64,000 nucleotides of DNA. It comes from Pelomonas candidula. Lineage in GTDB: Bacteria; Pseudomonadota; Gammaproteobacteria; Burkholderiales; Burkholderiaceae_C. Location: assembly GCF_043555985.1 (NCBI RefSeq), contig NZ_JBIGIC010000001.1:62001-126000 (forward strand), in the 5' to 3' direction. Shown here piece after piece: positions 23,576 to 33,555 of the stretch. The position numbers were made by a program, and so were the translations under genes. Every line of letters begins with the position of its first letter. Within the stretch, counting starts at the first letter, position 1. The notes below the pieces were generated by a model. That model saw only the letters and a program-made list of their open reading frames with translations. It was not told the DNA's origin and made no database searches.

Positions 23576-25544
23576 GCAGCCAGCGGTACAGCGCCACACC
23601 CACGCCGGCAAACGCCACGAAGCCCAACACCTGGCTCGTGCCGAAGAAGCTCTCGCCCACCAGCGCCAGCGGCGCACCGTTGCCCGAGAACACGACGACG
23701 GCGGCGAGGATGACGCCCAGCAGGCTCTCGCCGACGATGAGCCCGGAGGCCATCAGCACGCCCAGTTGCTTGGTCGCCTCGGGGTCGGCTTTGTGCTCGG
23801 CACGGCGCTCGAACCACCAGCCCGCCACGGCACCGACGACGATGGTCAGCGTGCTGTTCAGCGGCAGGTAGATGCCCAGGCCCACGGCCAGCGGCGCGAG
23901 ATGCGCGCGGCCGCCGGTGGCACGCTTCAGCACCTCGTCGACGACGATGCAGACACCGCCGATCAGCGCACCGATGCCGATCAGGTTCCAGTCCAGACCA
24001 CCCTGGATGACGCCCTTGGCCAGTGCCGAGATCAGCGCAGCCTGCGGCGCGGCGAGCGCCTTCTTGGCGTCCACACCGGGTGCGCCGGCGAAGCCGTAGG
24101 CCTGGTTCAGCAGGTCCAGCACCGGCGGGATGACGACCGCACCGGCGACGACGCCGATGATGAGCGCCACCTGCTGGCGCCACGGCGTGGCGTCGACCAG
24201 TTGGCCGGTCTTCAGGTCCTGCAGGTTGTCGTTGGAGATCGTCGCGACGGCGAACACGACCGCCGTGACAAACAGCGCGTAGGCCACCAGCGCCTGGCCG
24301 GTGGACGCCGGCAGCAGCGGCTTGACGACCAGCGCCAGCAGCAGCGCCACGCCGATGACGACTAGGATGCCGACGCCCGACAGCGGGCTGTTGGACGAGC
24401 CGATCAGCCCGGCCATGTAGCCGCACACCGCGGCGACGAAGAAGCTCATCAGCACGACGTAGACGACGCCGCCGACCACCAGCAGGCCGAGCTGGTCGCC
24501 CAGGCCGGCGCTGCCCGCAAAGCTGGCCAGCATGAAGCCGATGGGCAGCATGCAGGCGGCCGTGATGAGGCCGACCGTGCCGATGGGGATGTCGCGCTCG
24601 TTGCGCGGCAGCGTGTCGGCCTTGCCGGCCTTGCGCACGCGGGCGGACTGGGCCGCCGAGCGCAGGCCCGTGACGACCGGCTTGGCCAGCTTGACCAGCG
24701 TCCAGATCGCCGCGACGGCGATGCAGCCGGCACCGATGAAGCGCACCTTCTTGCTCCACGCGAACAGCGCGACCGCCTCGGCCGCGCCGTCCACACCCTG
24801 CGTCAGGAAGGGCACGCCGCCCAGCCAGCCAATGCAGGCGCCGACGAGGATGGCGATGCCCACCCACAGCCCGATGAGGTGGCCCACGGCCAGCAGCGCG
24901 AAGCTGAAGTTCAGGTCGTAGCCGGTTGCGGGACCGGCGCCGTTCTTGTCGCCGCCTGGCAGGCGGAAGTACTGCGCCAGATTGGCCGCGAACAGCTGCG
25001 TCGCGACGACGATGCTGAAGCCGGCCGACACGACGCCGCCCATGACGATGGCCGCCAGGCCCTGGCGGTTGCTGTCGCCCGCGTCGCTGGCGTGGCCGAC
25101 CTTCAGCACCTCCGCACAGGCCACGCCTTCCGGATAAGGCAGCGGCGAGTTCGTCACCAGCGCGCGGCGCAGCGGGATGGAATACATGACCCCCAGCACG
25201 CCGCCTAAAGCGCACAGCGTGGCCGAGATCCAGTACGGGAAGCCGGTCCACCAGCCGATCATGACCAGGCCGGGCAGCACGAAGATGATGGACGACAGCG
25301 TGCCCGCCGACGAGGCGATGGTCTGCACGATGTTGGTCTCGCCGATGGAGTTGCCCGCCGCGCGGCGCAGCAGTGCCATCGCGATGACCGCCGCCGGGAT
25401 GGACGTCGCGAACGTGAGGCCGGCCTTGAGGCCGAAGTAGACGTTGGCCGCCGTGAAGACCAGCGTGATGAGGACGCCCAGCACGATGCCGCGCCAGGTC
25501 AGTTCGGTGCCCAGGTCGGGCGTGGAAGGCGATGAGGTGCTCAT
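23565..25544 (-). CDS. OPT family oligopeptide/metal-chelate transporter
   Basis: This 659-aa polytopic membrane protein has about 14 hydrophobic segments and OPT marks. These are VYFGLKAGLTFATSIPAAVIAMAL near the N-terminus, GNSIGETNIVQTIASSAGTLSSIIFVLPGL, and ISNDNLQDLKTGQLVDATPWRQQVALIIG in the second half. OPT proteins import peptides or metal-chelates with protons. ATG 25544 starts MSTSSPSTPDL. It is divergent from IcmF, but the LiuR-like site there sits close to IcmF, 69 bases from this start. The substrate is unknown. Confidence 0.92.
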   Translation of the reverse strand: MSTSSPSTPDLGTELTWRGIVLGVLITLVFTAANVYFGLKAGLTFATSIPAAVIAMALLRRAAGNSIGETNIVQTIASSAGTLSSIIFVLPGLVMIGWWTGFPYWISATLCALGGVLGVMYSIPLRRALVTNSPLPYPEGVACAEVLKVGHASDAGDSNRQGLAAIVMGGVVSAGFSIVVATQLFAANLAQYFRLPGGDKNGAGPATGYDLNFSFALLAVGHLIGLWVGIAILVGACIGWLGGVPFLTQGVDGAAEAVALFAWSKKVRFIGAGCIAVAAIWTLVKLAKPVVTGLRSAAQSARVRKAGKADTLPRNERDIPIGTVGLITAACMLPIGFMLASFAGSAGLGDQLGLLVVGGVVYVVLMSFFVAAVCGYMAGLIGSSNSPLSGVGILVVIGVALLLALVVKPLLPASTGQALVAYALFVTAVVFAVATISNDNLQDLKTGQLVDATPWRQQVALIIGVVAGAVVIPPVLDLLNQAYGFAGAPGVDAKKALAAPQAALISALAKGVIQGGLDWNLIGIGALIGGVCIVVDEVLKRATGGRAHLAPLAVGLGIYLPLNSTLTIVVGAVAGWWFERRAEHKADPEATKQLGVLMASGLIVGESLLGVILAAVVVFSGNGAPLALVGESFFGTSQVLGFVAFAGVGVALYRWLLRR

Positions 25545-25612
25545 GCGTCGGGTTGGCAGAACGCCGGGTCTGGCGAGGTGCGCATCATCGCGGCAGTCGG
25601 CCGGGACGTTCA

Positions 25613-25644
25613 ATTGACGTTAACGTCAATCAACCGCCTAAAAT
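25613..25644 (+). promoter_or_regulatory. LiuR-like operator, copy 3, with overlapping icmF promoter
   Basis: ATTGACGTTAACGTCAAT (25613-25630) is a perfect 18-base palindrome. Its left arm holds TTGACG (25614-25619), a good -35, and TAAAAT (25639-25644) is a good -10. The spacer is 19 bases, which is unusually long and is typical of promoters controlled by MerR-family proteins, the family of LiuR. It ends 40 bases before the icmF start. Confidence 0.75.
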
Positions 25645-25669
25645 CCGGTTCCGATCAAGGAGACACGCC

Positions 25670-28600
25670 ATGACCGATCTCGCCGCCGACCACAAGGCGC
25701 TGGCAGAGTACCGCCCGACCCACAAGGTCCGTTTCGTCACCGCCGCCAGCCTGTTCGACGGGCATGACGCCGCCATCAACATCATGCGGCGCATCCTGCA
25801 GGGCATGGGCGCCGAGGTCATCCACCTCGGGCACAACCGCTCGGTGGACGAGGTCGTCACCGCGGCGCTGCAGGAGGATGCGCAAGGCATCGCCATCAGC
25901 AGCTACCAGGGCGGGCACGTCGAGTACTTCAAGTACATGGTGCAGCTGCTCAAGGAGCGCGGCGGCGCGCACATCCAGGTGTTCGGCGGCGGCGGCGGCG
26001 TCATCGTGCCGGCCGAGATCCGCGAGCTGGCCGAGCACGGCGTGCGCATCTTCAGCCCCGAGGACGGCCAGCGCATGGGCCTGCAGGGGATGATCGGCGA
26101 GATGGTCATGAAGGCCGACCAGGACTTCAGCGTCTATGCGCCGCAAGACCTGTCAGCGATCGCGGGCCACTCGGAATCGGCGTGGCGCTCCCTGGCCCAG
26201 CTGCTCACCGCGCTGGAAAACGGCAAGGCCGAGTCCACCATCGTCGACGCGCTGCGTTCGCAGGCGAAAGGTATCAAGACGCCCGTGCTCGGCATTACCG
26301 GCACCGGTGGCGCCGGCAAGTCCAGCCTGACCGACGAGCTGATCCGCCGACTGCGCCTGGACCAGGGCGACAGCCTGCGCGTGGCGCTGATCTCCATCGA
26401 CCCGTCGCGTCGCAAGAGCGGCGGCGCGCTGCTGGGCGACCGCATCCGCATGAACGCCATCTCGCCGTGGGCCGGTGGCCCGCGCGTGTTCATGCGCTCG
26501 CTGGCGACACGCGATTTCGGCTCCGAGATCTCCCCGGCCCTGCCCGACGTCATCGCCGCCGCCAAGGTCGCCGGCTTCGATCTCGTCATCGTCGAGACCT
26601 CCGGCATCGGCCAGGGCGACGCGGCCATCGTGCCGCTGGTCGACGTGCCGATGTACGTGATGACGCCCGAGTTCGGCGCCGCCAGCCAGCTCGAGAAGAT
26701 CGACATGCTGGACTTCGCCGAGTTCGTCGCCATCAACAAGTTCGACCGCAAGGGCGCGCTGGACGCGCTGCGCGATGTGAGCAAGCAGGTGCAGCGCAAC
26801 CGCGAGGCCTTCGGCCAGTCGCCGGACACGATGCCGGTGTTCGGCACGATGGCCAGCCGCTTCAACGACGACGGCGTGACGGCACTCTACCAGGCGCTGA
26901 AGGTGCGCCTCGGCCTGGGCGCCGGCCGGCTGCCGCAGGTCAGCACCCGCCACAGCACGCACCAGACGCCCATCGTGCCGCCCAACCGCGTGCGCTACCT
27001 GGCCGACATCAGCGAGACCGTGCGCGGCTACAAGGCCCGCGCGCGCAGGCAGGCCGCGCTGGCTCGCGAGATCCAGCAGCTGGACGCCAGTCGCGCGATG
27101 CTGGAAGCCGCCAATCCTGACAAGCACCGCGCCCGCGATGCGCTCGGCGAACTGGCCGAACAGCGACGCGGCAAGCTCGACGGCGACGCGCGCCAGCTGC
27201 TCGCGCAATGGCCCGACATGGTCAAGGCCTACGCGGGCGACGAGTACGTCGTGAAGATCCGCGACAAGGAGATCCGCACGGCGCTGGTCACCCAAAGCCT
27301 GTCGGGCACCAAGATCCGCAAGGTCGTGCTGCCGACGTACGAATGCCACGGCGAGCTGCTGAAGTGGCTGATGCTGGAGAACGTGCCCGGCAGCTTCCCG
27401 TACGCGGCCGGCGTGTTCGCGTTCAAGCGCGAGGGCGAAGACCCGACGCGCATGTTCGCTGGCGAGGGCGACGCCTTCCGCACCAACCGCCGCTTCAAGC
27501 TGGTCAGCGAGGGCATGCCGGCCAAGCGCCTGTCCACGGCGTTCGACTCGGTGACGCTGTACGGCGCCGACCCCGCGCCGCGGCCGGACATCTACGGCAA
27601 GGTGGGCAACAGCGGCGTGTCCATCGCGACGCTGGACGACATGAAGGTGCTGTACGACGGGTTCGACCTGTGCAGCCCGACGACGTCGGTGTCGATGACG
27701 ATCAACGGCCCGGCACCCAGCATCCTGGCGATGTTCATGAACACGGCCGTCGACCAGAACCTCGCGAAGTTCCGCGCCGACAACGCCCGCGAGCCCACTG
27801 CCGACGAGGCCGCCAAGATCAAGGACTGGGTGCTGGCCAATGTGCGCGGCACCGTGCAGGCCGACATCTTGAAGGAAGACCAGGGCCAGAACACCTGCAT
27901 CTTCTCGACCGAGTTCTCGCTGAAGGTCATGGGCGACATCGCCGAGTACTTCGTGCACCACAACGTGCGCAACTTCTACTCGGTGTCCATCTCGGGTTAT
28001 CACATCGCCGAGGCGGGCGCGAACCCCATCAGCCAACTGGCGCTGACGCTGTCCAACGGCTTCACGTTTGTCGAGGCGTATCTGGCGCGCGGCATGCACA
28101 TCGACGACTTCGCGCCCAACCTGAGCTTCTTCTTCAGCAACGGCATGGACCCGGAGTACACCGTGCTGGGCCGTGTCGCCCGCCGCATCTGGGCCGTCGC
28201 GATGCGCGACCGCTACGGCGCCAACGAGCGCAGCCAGAAGCTGAAGTACCACGTCCAGACCTCGGGTCGCAGCCTGCACGCGCAGGAGATCGCCTTCAAC
28301 GACATCCGCACGACGCTGCAGGCGCTGATCGCGATCTACGACAACTGCAACTCGCTGCACACCAACGCGTTCGACGAGGCGATCACCACGCCGACCGAGG
28401 ACAGCGTGCGCCGCGCGATGGCCATCCAGCTCATCATCAACCGCGAGTGGGGCCTGGCGAAGAACGAGAACCCGTCGCAGGGTGCCTTCATCATCGACGA
28501 GCTGACCGAGCTGGTCGAGGAAGCGGTGCTGGCCGAGTTCGAGCGCATCAGCGAGCGCGGTGGCGTGCTCGGCGCGATGGAGACCGGCTACCAGCGCGGC

Positions 28601-28945
28601 CGCATCCAGGAGGAGAGCCTGCACTACGAGATGCTGAAGCACACCGGCGAGTACCCCATCATCGGTGTCAACACCTTCCGCAACCCCAAGGGCGACCCGG
28701 TGCCTGAGCACATCGAGCTGGCACGCTCGACCGAGGAAGAGAAGCAGTCGCAGCTGTCGCGGCTGGCGGACTTCCACGCACGCCATGCGGCCGAGGCGCC
28801 GGCGATGCTCGCGAAGCTTCAGCAGGCCGTCATCGAGAACCGCAACGTGTTCGACGTGCTGATGGACGCCGTGCGCGTGTGCTCGCTGGGGCAGATCACC
28901 GGCGCCCTTTTCGAGGTCGGCGGCCAGTACCGCCGCAGCATGTAG
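25670..28945 (+). CDS. icmF: Fused isobutyryl-CoA mutase
   Basis: This 1091-aa protein joins three parts in the IcmF order. First is a cobalamin-binding domain (about residues 18-150, DGHDAA with His32 as the lower ligand). Then comes a MeaB-like G-protein chaperone (about 200-420, P-loop GTGGAGKSS with Lys217, NKFDRKG). Last is the mutase TIM-barrel (about 550-1085, NTAVDQNLAKFRADN, LSFFFSNGMD, YDNCNSLHTNAFDEA). It interconverts isobutyryl-CoA and n-butyryl-CoA, and often isovaleryl/pivalyl-CoA, using adenosylcobalamin. AAGGAGA lies upstream of ATG 25670. The LiuR-like site ties it to branched-chain acyl-CoA use. Confidence 0.95.
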   Translation: MTDLAADHKALAEYRPTHKVRFVTAASLFDGHDAAINIMRRILQGMGAEVIHLGHNRSVDEVVTAALQEDAQGIAISSYQGGHVEYFKYMVQLLKERGGAHIQVFGGGGGVIVPAEIRELAEHGVRIFSPEDGQRMGLQGMIGEMVMKADQDFSVYAPQDLSAIAGHSESAWRSLAQLLTALENGKAESTIVDALRSQAKGIKTPVLGITGTGGAGKSSLTDELIRRLRLDQGDSLRVALISIDPSRRKSGGALLGDRIRMNAISPWAGGPRVFMRSLATRDFGSEISPALPDVIAAAKVAGFDLVIVETSGIGQGDAAIVPLVDVPMYVMTPEFGAASQLEKIDMLDFAEFVAINKFDRKGALDALRDVSKQVQRNREAFGQSPDTMPVFGTMASRFNDDGVTALYQALKVRLGLGAGRLPQVSTRHSTHQTPIVPPNRVRYLADISETVRGYKARARRQAALAREIQQLDASRAMLEAANPDKHRARDALGELAEQRRGKLDGDARQLLAQWPDMVKAYAGDEYVVKIRDKEIRTALVTQSLSGTKIRKVVLPTYECHGELLKWLMLENVPGSFPYAAGVFAFKREGEDPTRMFAGEGDAFRTNRRFKLVSEGMPAKRLSTAFDSVTLYGADPAPRPDIYGKVGNSGVSIATLDDMKVLYDGFDLCSPTTSVSMTINGPAPSILAMFMNTAVDQNLAKFRADNAREPTADEAAKIKDWVLANVRGTVQADILKEDQGQNTCIFSTEFSLKVMGDIAEYFVHHNVRNFYSVSISGYHIAEAGANPISQLALTLSNGFTFVEAYLARGMHIDDFAPNLSFFFSNGMDPEYTVLGRVARRIWAVAMRDRYGANERSQKLKYHVQTSGRSLHAQEIAFNDIRTTLQALIAIYDNCNSLHTNAFDEAITTPTEDSVRRAMAIQLIINREWGLAKNENPSQGAFIIDELTELVEEAVLAEFERISERGGVLGAMETGYQRGRIQEESLHYEMLKHTGEYPIIGVNTFRNPKGDPVPEHIELARSTEEEKQSQLSRLADFHARHAAEAPAMLAKLQQAVIENRNVFDVLMDAVRVCSLGQITGALFEVGGQYRRSM

Positions 28946-28952
28946 CCGCCGC

Positions 28953-30554
28953 TCAGGCCAGCCGTTCGACGCTGGCCTGCAGCGTGCCGCGGTTGTTGCC
29001 GTAGAAGGCGCTGCTGTCGTTGGCGAACAGGTAGAGGTAGCCGTCGCGCTGCACGTCGAGGCTGCCGTCGGCCCCCACCGCCACGAGCTGGGATTCCCTG
29101 TCGCAGGCCAGCAGGTGCGCGCTGACGAGATGCAGTGCTTCTTCGCCGAAGTTGCCGTCGCTGGCGTTGCGCGCTTCGAGATGGGCGTCGCCATGCACCG
29201 CCGCGACGAGGCAGAACCAGTTCGCGTCCGCCACGCGGCGTGCGTGCAGCCACTCGGCCACCTGCAGCGGGAAATGCCCGGCGCTCGTGTAGCCGTTGGC
29301 GTCGCAGCTGTTCTCCTTGTCCTTCCACTCGCCGGCGGCCTGCACGCGGTAGCGCTGGCCGGCGTGCACACGCAGGCCGGTGGCGTTCCACCACTTGCGT
29401 GAGTCGACGAGCAAGGCCACCGAGCCCTGCACGGCCAGCTCTGTCGAGTCGTCCGACTGCGCCGCCGCCGGGCAGAGCTGCTCGGGCGACGTGGCCGGCT
29501 GGGTATACCACTCGGCCAGCGCCTTGATGCGGCTCAGCGACGCCGGGCGCCAGTCGGCGCGCCCCTTGAGGCGCGTCATCACGCCTTCGTGCAGCGCCTG
29601 CTGGTGCTCGGGCAGTTCGCGCGGCTTGCGCGGGCGCAGCTGCCAGACGAGGCTGGTGGCCTCCTCGTGGCGGTCGGCATCGGCGTCGGGCTTGAGGTCA
29701 GCGGCCACGCCCGGCTTGAGCAGCCCGCCGCCGGACAGCGCCTCCACCTCGCCCAGCATCCAACCCAGCGACAGGTCGCCCAGGCCGCGCTGCGGGTAGC
29801 CGCCGCCGACGTCGGCATGCACGCCGGGGAACCAGCGCTGCTCGACACCGTCACGGCTGTTCCACAGCGTGGGCGTGAAGTCGAAGCGGGTCTCGTCGAT
29901 GGACAGCGCGTGGCGCCCGTTCGCAGCGCGCACGCTGAGATCGAGATCGGCGAAGTCGAAGGCCTGCCGCTCGAAACGGTCGACGCTGCGCAGGCCGTTG
30001 AAGAACGGCACGCCCAGCGCACCGACCGTGTCCCATACCCCGACGAGCTGGATGGGCTGAGGCTGGCCGGCGTCATCCCAGAAGCGGTGCTGCTCGGCCG
30101 GCACGCCATGGTTCTTGAATGCCAGCCAGCGCGCGTTGGCCTGCTCCAGCGCGTCGCCGGCCGCGGCTTGCTGCGCCGTCAGCAGGCCGGTGGCGGCGAT
30201 GAAACCGGCCAGGCTGCGCGCCGCCCAGGCGCCACGCGAGAAGCCGAACACCCACAGCTGCGTGCCGGGCTGCCACAGCCGCGAGGCCAGCACGTAGAGG
30301 TCCAGCACCCGGTCGTGCAGCCCCACGCCCAGCGTGCCGCCCAGCAGGCGCTGGCCGCCGGCGCCCACGCCTTCGATGTAGAGCGCGTCCAGGTTGGCGC
30401 CTTGCAGCTGCTGGTGCTGGCGAATGCCGTCCGCGGAGGCCGGCACGTCCTGCACCTCGCCGGCCAGGGCGCAGAACAACCGCCAGACGTTGGTCTTCTG
30501 GCTGGGGTCGTTCCAGGTGCCGTCGACGCAGAGAACGAGGTGACGTGTGGCCAT
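28953..30554 (-). CDS. DUF2235 alpha/beta hydrolase with LecA-like C-terminal domain
   Basis: This 533-aa protein starts with a DUF2235 domain (about residues 4-350). LCVDGTWNDP opens the fold, the nucleophile elbow is GFSRG with Ser106, and Asp in VWDTVGALG and His in GVHADVGGGY are good triad candidates. DUF2235 includes Tle1 phospholipase effectors of type VI secretion. The last 160 residues resemble the PA-IL/LecA sugar-binding fold, with TGLRVHAGQRYRV and a terminal YLFANDSSAFYGNNRGTLQ. There is no signal peptide, and no VgrG, PAAR or immunity gene is adjacent. The stop is 7 bases from the convergent icmF stop. Confidence 0.82.
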   Translation of the reverse strand: MATRHLVLCVDGTWNDPSQKTNVWRLFCALAGEVQDVPASADGIRQHQQLQGANLDALYIEGVGAGGQRLLGGTLGVGLHDRVLDLYVLASRLWQPGTQLWVFGFSRGAWAARSLAGFIAATGLLTAQQAAAGDALEQANARWLAFKNHGVPAEQHRFWDDAGQPQPIQLVGVWDTVGALGVPFFNGLRSVDRFERQAFDFADLDLSVRAANGRHALSIDETRFDFTPTLWNSRDGVEQRWFPGVHADVGGGYPQRGLGDLSLGWMLGEVEALSGGGLLKPGVAADLKPDADADRHEEATSLVWQLRPRKPRELPEHQQALHEGVMTRLKGRADWRPASLSRIKALAEWYTQPATSPEQLCPAAAQSDDSTELAVQGSVALLVDSRKWWNATGLRVHAGQRYRVQAAGEWKDKENSCDANGYTSAGHFPLQVAEWLHARRVADANWFCLVAAVHGDAHLEARNASDGNFGEEALHLVSAHLLACDRESQLVAVGADGSLDVQRDGYLYLFANDSSAFYGNNRGTLQASVERLA

Positions 30555-30654
30555 GATGGGCTCCGGCGGTGAGGTCGCCCAGCATGCCACCAGCCACACC
30601 GTCGCAGCGAGGCGGCTTCCACTGGATTGGGGAGCCGCCCCGCCAGGGCCGCAT

Positions 30655-31650
30655 TCAGCGCACGCCGGCCTGGATCACCTGCATCGCCGCCCTCACCCGC
30701 TGCAGCATCGGCGACGCCTCGGCCACGCGGGCATCGAAGGGGTGCAGCCGCTGGCCACCGAGGCTGGCCATGATGCGGCGCACGTACAGCCGCGTCTCGG
30801 CGTAGGGCGGCACGCCGAGGTAGCGGTCCACGGCCTTCTCGCCGGCGTTGTAGGCCGCCAGCGCCATCTGCACATCGCCCTCGTAGTAGGCCAGCAGCCA
30901 GCGCAGATAGGCCATGCCGCCGCGGATGTTCTGCGACGGGTCGCGCAGCCGCAGCACGCCGAAGCGCGCGCCGGTCTCGGGCATCAGCTGCATCAGGCCC
31001 TGCGCCTTCTTGGGCGACTCGGCCAGCGGGTCGAAGTTGGACTCCTGGGCCATCACCGCCAGCACCAGCGCCGGCGAGAGCTGGTACTCCGGTGCCACCA
31101 GCTTCACGTAGCTGACGATGGCCGGCGGCGCGCTGGCCGGCAGCGGCAGCGTGGCCCACAGCGAGACCGGCCTGGCGCCGCGCGGTGCCGGCGGCGCGGC
31201 CGGTGCCGCAGCGACAGGGTCGGTCTCGGGCGGACGCAGACAGGGCGGCGGGTCGCCAAGCGGCGTGCCGCCCAGGGTGTCCAGCATGTTCTGCGCCTGC
31301 TGCAGGCCCTGCTCGGCTGCGGCGGCGAACATGTGGGCGGCTTCGGCGTCGTTGCGCTGGATGCCGCGCGCGTTGGTCAGCATCCAGCCCAGGCTGTATT
31401 GCGCCTCGGCATCGCCGTAGCGCGACGCACGGCAGTACAGCTTGGCCGCGGCGACCTCGTCGCGCTTGACGCCGTCGCCGTACTCCAGCGCCTTGGCCTC
31501 CTGGCGCCAACGCTCCACCTGAGCGGGCACCACGGGCCCGCGCTCGCCGGGCGGCATCGTCGGGCGCGGCAGCTGCTCCAGCGTCAGCCCGGGCACCTGG
31601 GCCACGGCGACTGCGGCAGCAAACATCAATGGCAGCGGGGCGAGGCGCAA
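30655..31650 (-). CDS. Lytic transglycosylase with SEL1-like repeats
   Basis: The C-terminal part is an SLT domain with the catalytic glutamate in MAQESNFDPLAESPKKAQGL (Glu203) and AYNAGEKAVDRY; it cleaves peptidoglycan glycan strands. The N-terminal part has two SEL1-type repeats (AAKLYCRASRYGDAEAQYSLG, AAHMFAAAAEQGLQQAQNML) and a proline/alanine linker. I propose a TTG start at 31650, which yields a good signal peptide (LRLAPLPLMFAAAVAVAQ) and 331 aa; ATG 31626 would remove most of it. It is divergent from the TMEM175 gene. The protein is probably periplasmic. Confidence 0.85.
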   Translation of the reverse strand: MRLAPLPLMFAAAVAVAQVPGLTLEQLPRPTMPPGERGPVVPAQVERWRQEAKALEYGDGVKRDEVAAAKLYCRASRYGDAEAQYSLGWMLTNARGIQRNDAEAAHMFAAAAEQGLQQAQNMLDTLGGTPLGDPPPCLRPPETDPVAAAPAAPPAPRGARPVSLWATLPLPASAPPAIVSYVKLVAPEYQLSPALVLAVMAQESNFDPLAESPKKAQGLMQLMPETGARFGVLRLRDPSQNIRGGMAYLRWLLAYYEGDVQMALAAYNAGEKAVDRYLGVPPYAETRLYVRRIMASLGGQRLHPFDARVAEASPMLQRVRAAMQVIQAGVR

Positions 31651-31698
31651 GGGCTTGTCGGGAAGTGTCGGCGGGGTCGCAAGTCTAGACTCCGCCCC

Positions 31699-32279
<581 letters not shown>

Positions 32280-32283
<4 letters not shown>

Positions 32284-32882
32284 CCATGCCCACGCTGGAC
32301 CCGCGTATCGACGCCTATCTCGCCAGCGCGCCCGAATTCGCGCGGCCCATACTCGCGCGGCTGCGCGAAGACGTGCACGCCGCCTGCCCGGACATCGTCG
32401 AGACCATCAAGTGGAGCCGGCCGCACTTCCTGCTGGATGACAAGCTGCTGGGCGGCATGTCGGCCTTCAAGGCGCACTGCGCCTTCAGCTTCTGGGAGCG
32501 CGAAGGCGCGCCCGGGGGCAAGGCCGGCGCGATGGGCGACTTCGGCCGCATCGAGACGCTGGCCGATCTGCCCGGCCGCGCTGAACTGCGCCAGCGGATC
32601 AAGGCCGCCGCCACGCTGCTACAGGCCGGCGCGCCGCGTGCGCAGAAACCCGGCCGCGAACCGCGCGCGAAGCTGGACATGCCCGATGACTTCGCCGCCG
32701 CGCTCGCCCAGGTGAAGGCCGCGCAGCAGCATTACGACGCCTTCCCGCCCGGCAAGCAGCGCGACTACCTCGAGTGGGTGCTGGAAGCCAGGCGCGAGGA
32801 CACGCGCGCCAAGCGCATCGCGCAGGCCGTCGAGTGGCTGGCCGAGGGCAAGTCGCGCAACTGGAAATACGAGAGCTGCTGA
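32280..32882 (+). CDS. YdeI/OmdA-like protein with DUF1801 region
   Basis: This 200-aa protein has a DUF1801-like N-terminal half (FARPILARLREDVHAACPDIVETIKWSRPHF) and a C-terminal YdeI/OmdA helical region (FPPGKQRDYLEWVLEARREDTRAKRIAQAVEWLAEG). YdeI proteins have been linked to resistance against antimicrobial peptides and cell-envelope stress. ATG 32280 overlaps the channel gene stop; ATG 32286 is a second option. It is the middle gene of a three-gene run. Confidence 0.85.
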
Positions 32883-32892
32883 AGGATCTCCG

Positions 32893-33270
32893 ATGACCGA
32901 ACAAGACAACCCCTCCGCGCTCATCGACGCCAAGATCGCCTCGCTGGGCGACTGGCGCGCCGAGCTGCTGACCCGGCTGCGTGCCCTCATCCTGTCGGCC
33001 GACGACGGTGTCATCGAGACGTGGAAATGGGACGTGCCGGTCTGGGAGCGCGACGGCATCCTGTGCACCGGCGAGACCTACAAGGCCAAGGTCAAGCTGA
33101 CCTTCCCGCACGGCGCTTCGCTGGCCGACCCGAAGGGGCTCTTCAATTCCAGCCTGGAGGGCAAGGTGCGGCGGGCCATCGACTTCGGCCCGGCGGATGC
33201 CGTTGATGCCAAGGCCTTCACGGCACTGATCCGCGAAGCGGCGAGGTTCAACCGGGCCAAGGCGAAGTAG
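32893..33270 (+). CDS. DUF1801 family protein
   Basis: This 125-aa protein has LLTRLRALILSADDGVIETWKWDVPVWERDGILCTGETYKAKVKLTF and GLFNSSLEGKVRRAIDF, standard for DUF1801 (YdhG-like). The role is unknown. It follows the YdeI-like gene by 10 bases with AAGGATCT upstream and shares its N-terminal theme (ETIKWS versus ETWKWD). The pair therefore looks like related folds in one operon. Confidence 0.85.
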   Translation: MTEQDNPSALIDAKIASLGDWRAELLTRLRALILSADDGVIETWKWDVPVWERDGILCTGETYKAKVKLTFPHGASLADPKGLFNSSLEGKVRRAIDFGPADAVDAKAFTALIREAARFNRAKAK

Positions 33271-33300
33271 CGGGGCCGCCTCGCCCTGGCTCGGGCCGCG

Positions 33301-33555
33301 TCAGACGTCCTCGACCGGCTGCACCTCGACGCACAGCGCCTTGCTCAGGTCGGCACCGTCGGGCAGCTTGATGTGCACGTCGTTGCCGCGCCCGTCAGCC
33401 CCCACGAACCGCAACGCGGTTGCGCCGGCTGCCCTGGGCCGCAGGCGGTGGACGTGGTACTCGCCCGGCAGAAGGGGGACGCGCTGCCCGGCGGCGGTGA
33501 AGCCCGTCAGCCGCCTGCCCTCGGGCACCTTGACGCGGTAACACTCGATGCTCAT
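33301..33555 (-). CDS. Small hypothetical protein (84 aa)
   Basis: This 84-aa protein is beta-rich in look (CYRVKVPEGRRLTGFTAAGQRVPLLPGEYHVHRL, ALRFVGADGRGNDVHIKLP) and lacks a signal peptide. I recognise no family. ATG 33555 overlaps the stop of a tiny upstream ORF (33552-33719) as ATGA, and GGAGA lies nearby. Codon use matches the neighbours. It comes after the small heat-shock operon but is separated from it by a strong hairpin. Confidence 0.62.
   Translation of the reverse strand: MSIECYRVKVPEGRRLTGFTAAGQRVPLLPGEYHVHRLRPRAAGATALRFVGADGRGNDVHIKLPDGADLSKALCVEVQPVEDV

Noticed and set aside
26153..29371. A 1072-codon frame antisense to icmF
   Set aside because: It is the antisense shadow of icmF and the DUF2235 gene; no family motif or ribosome site supports it.
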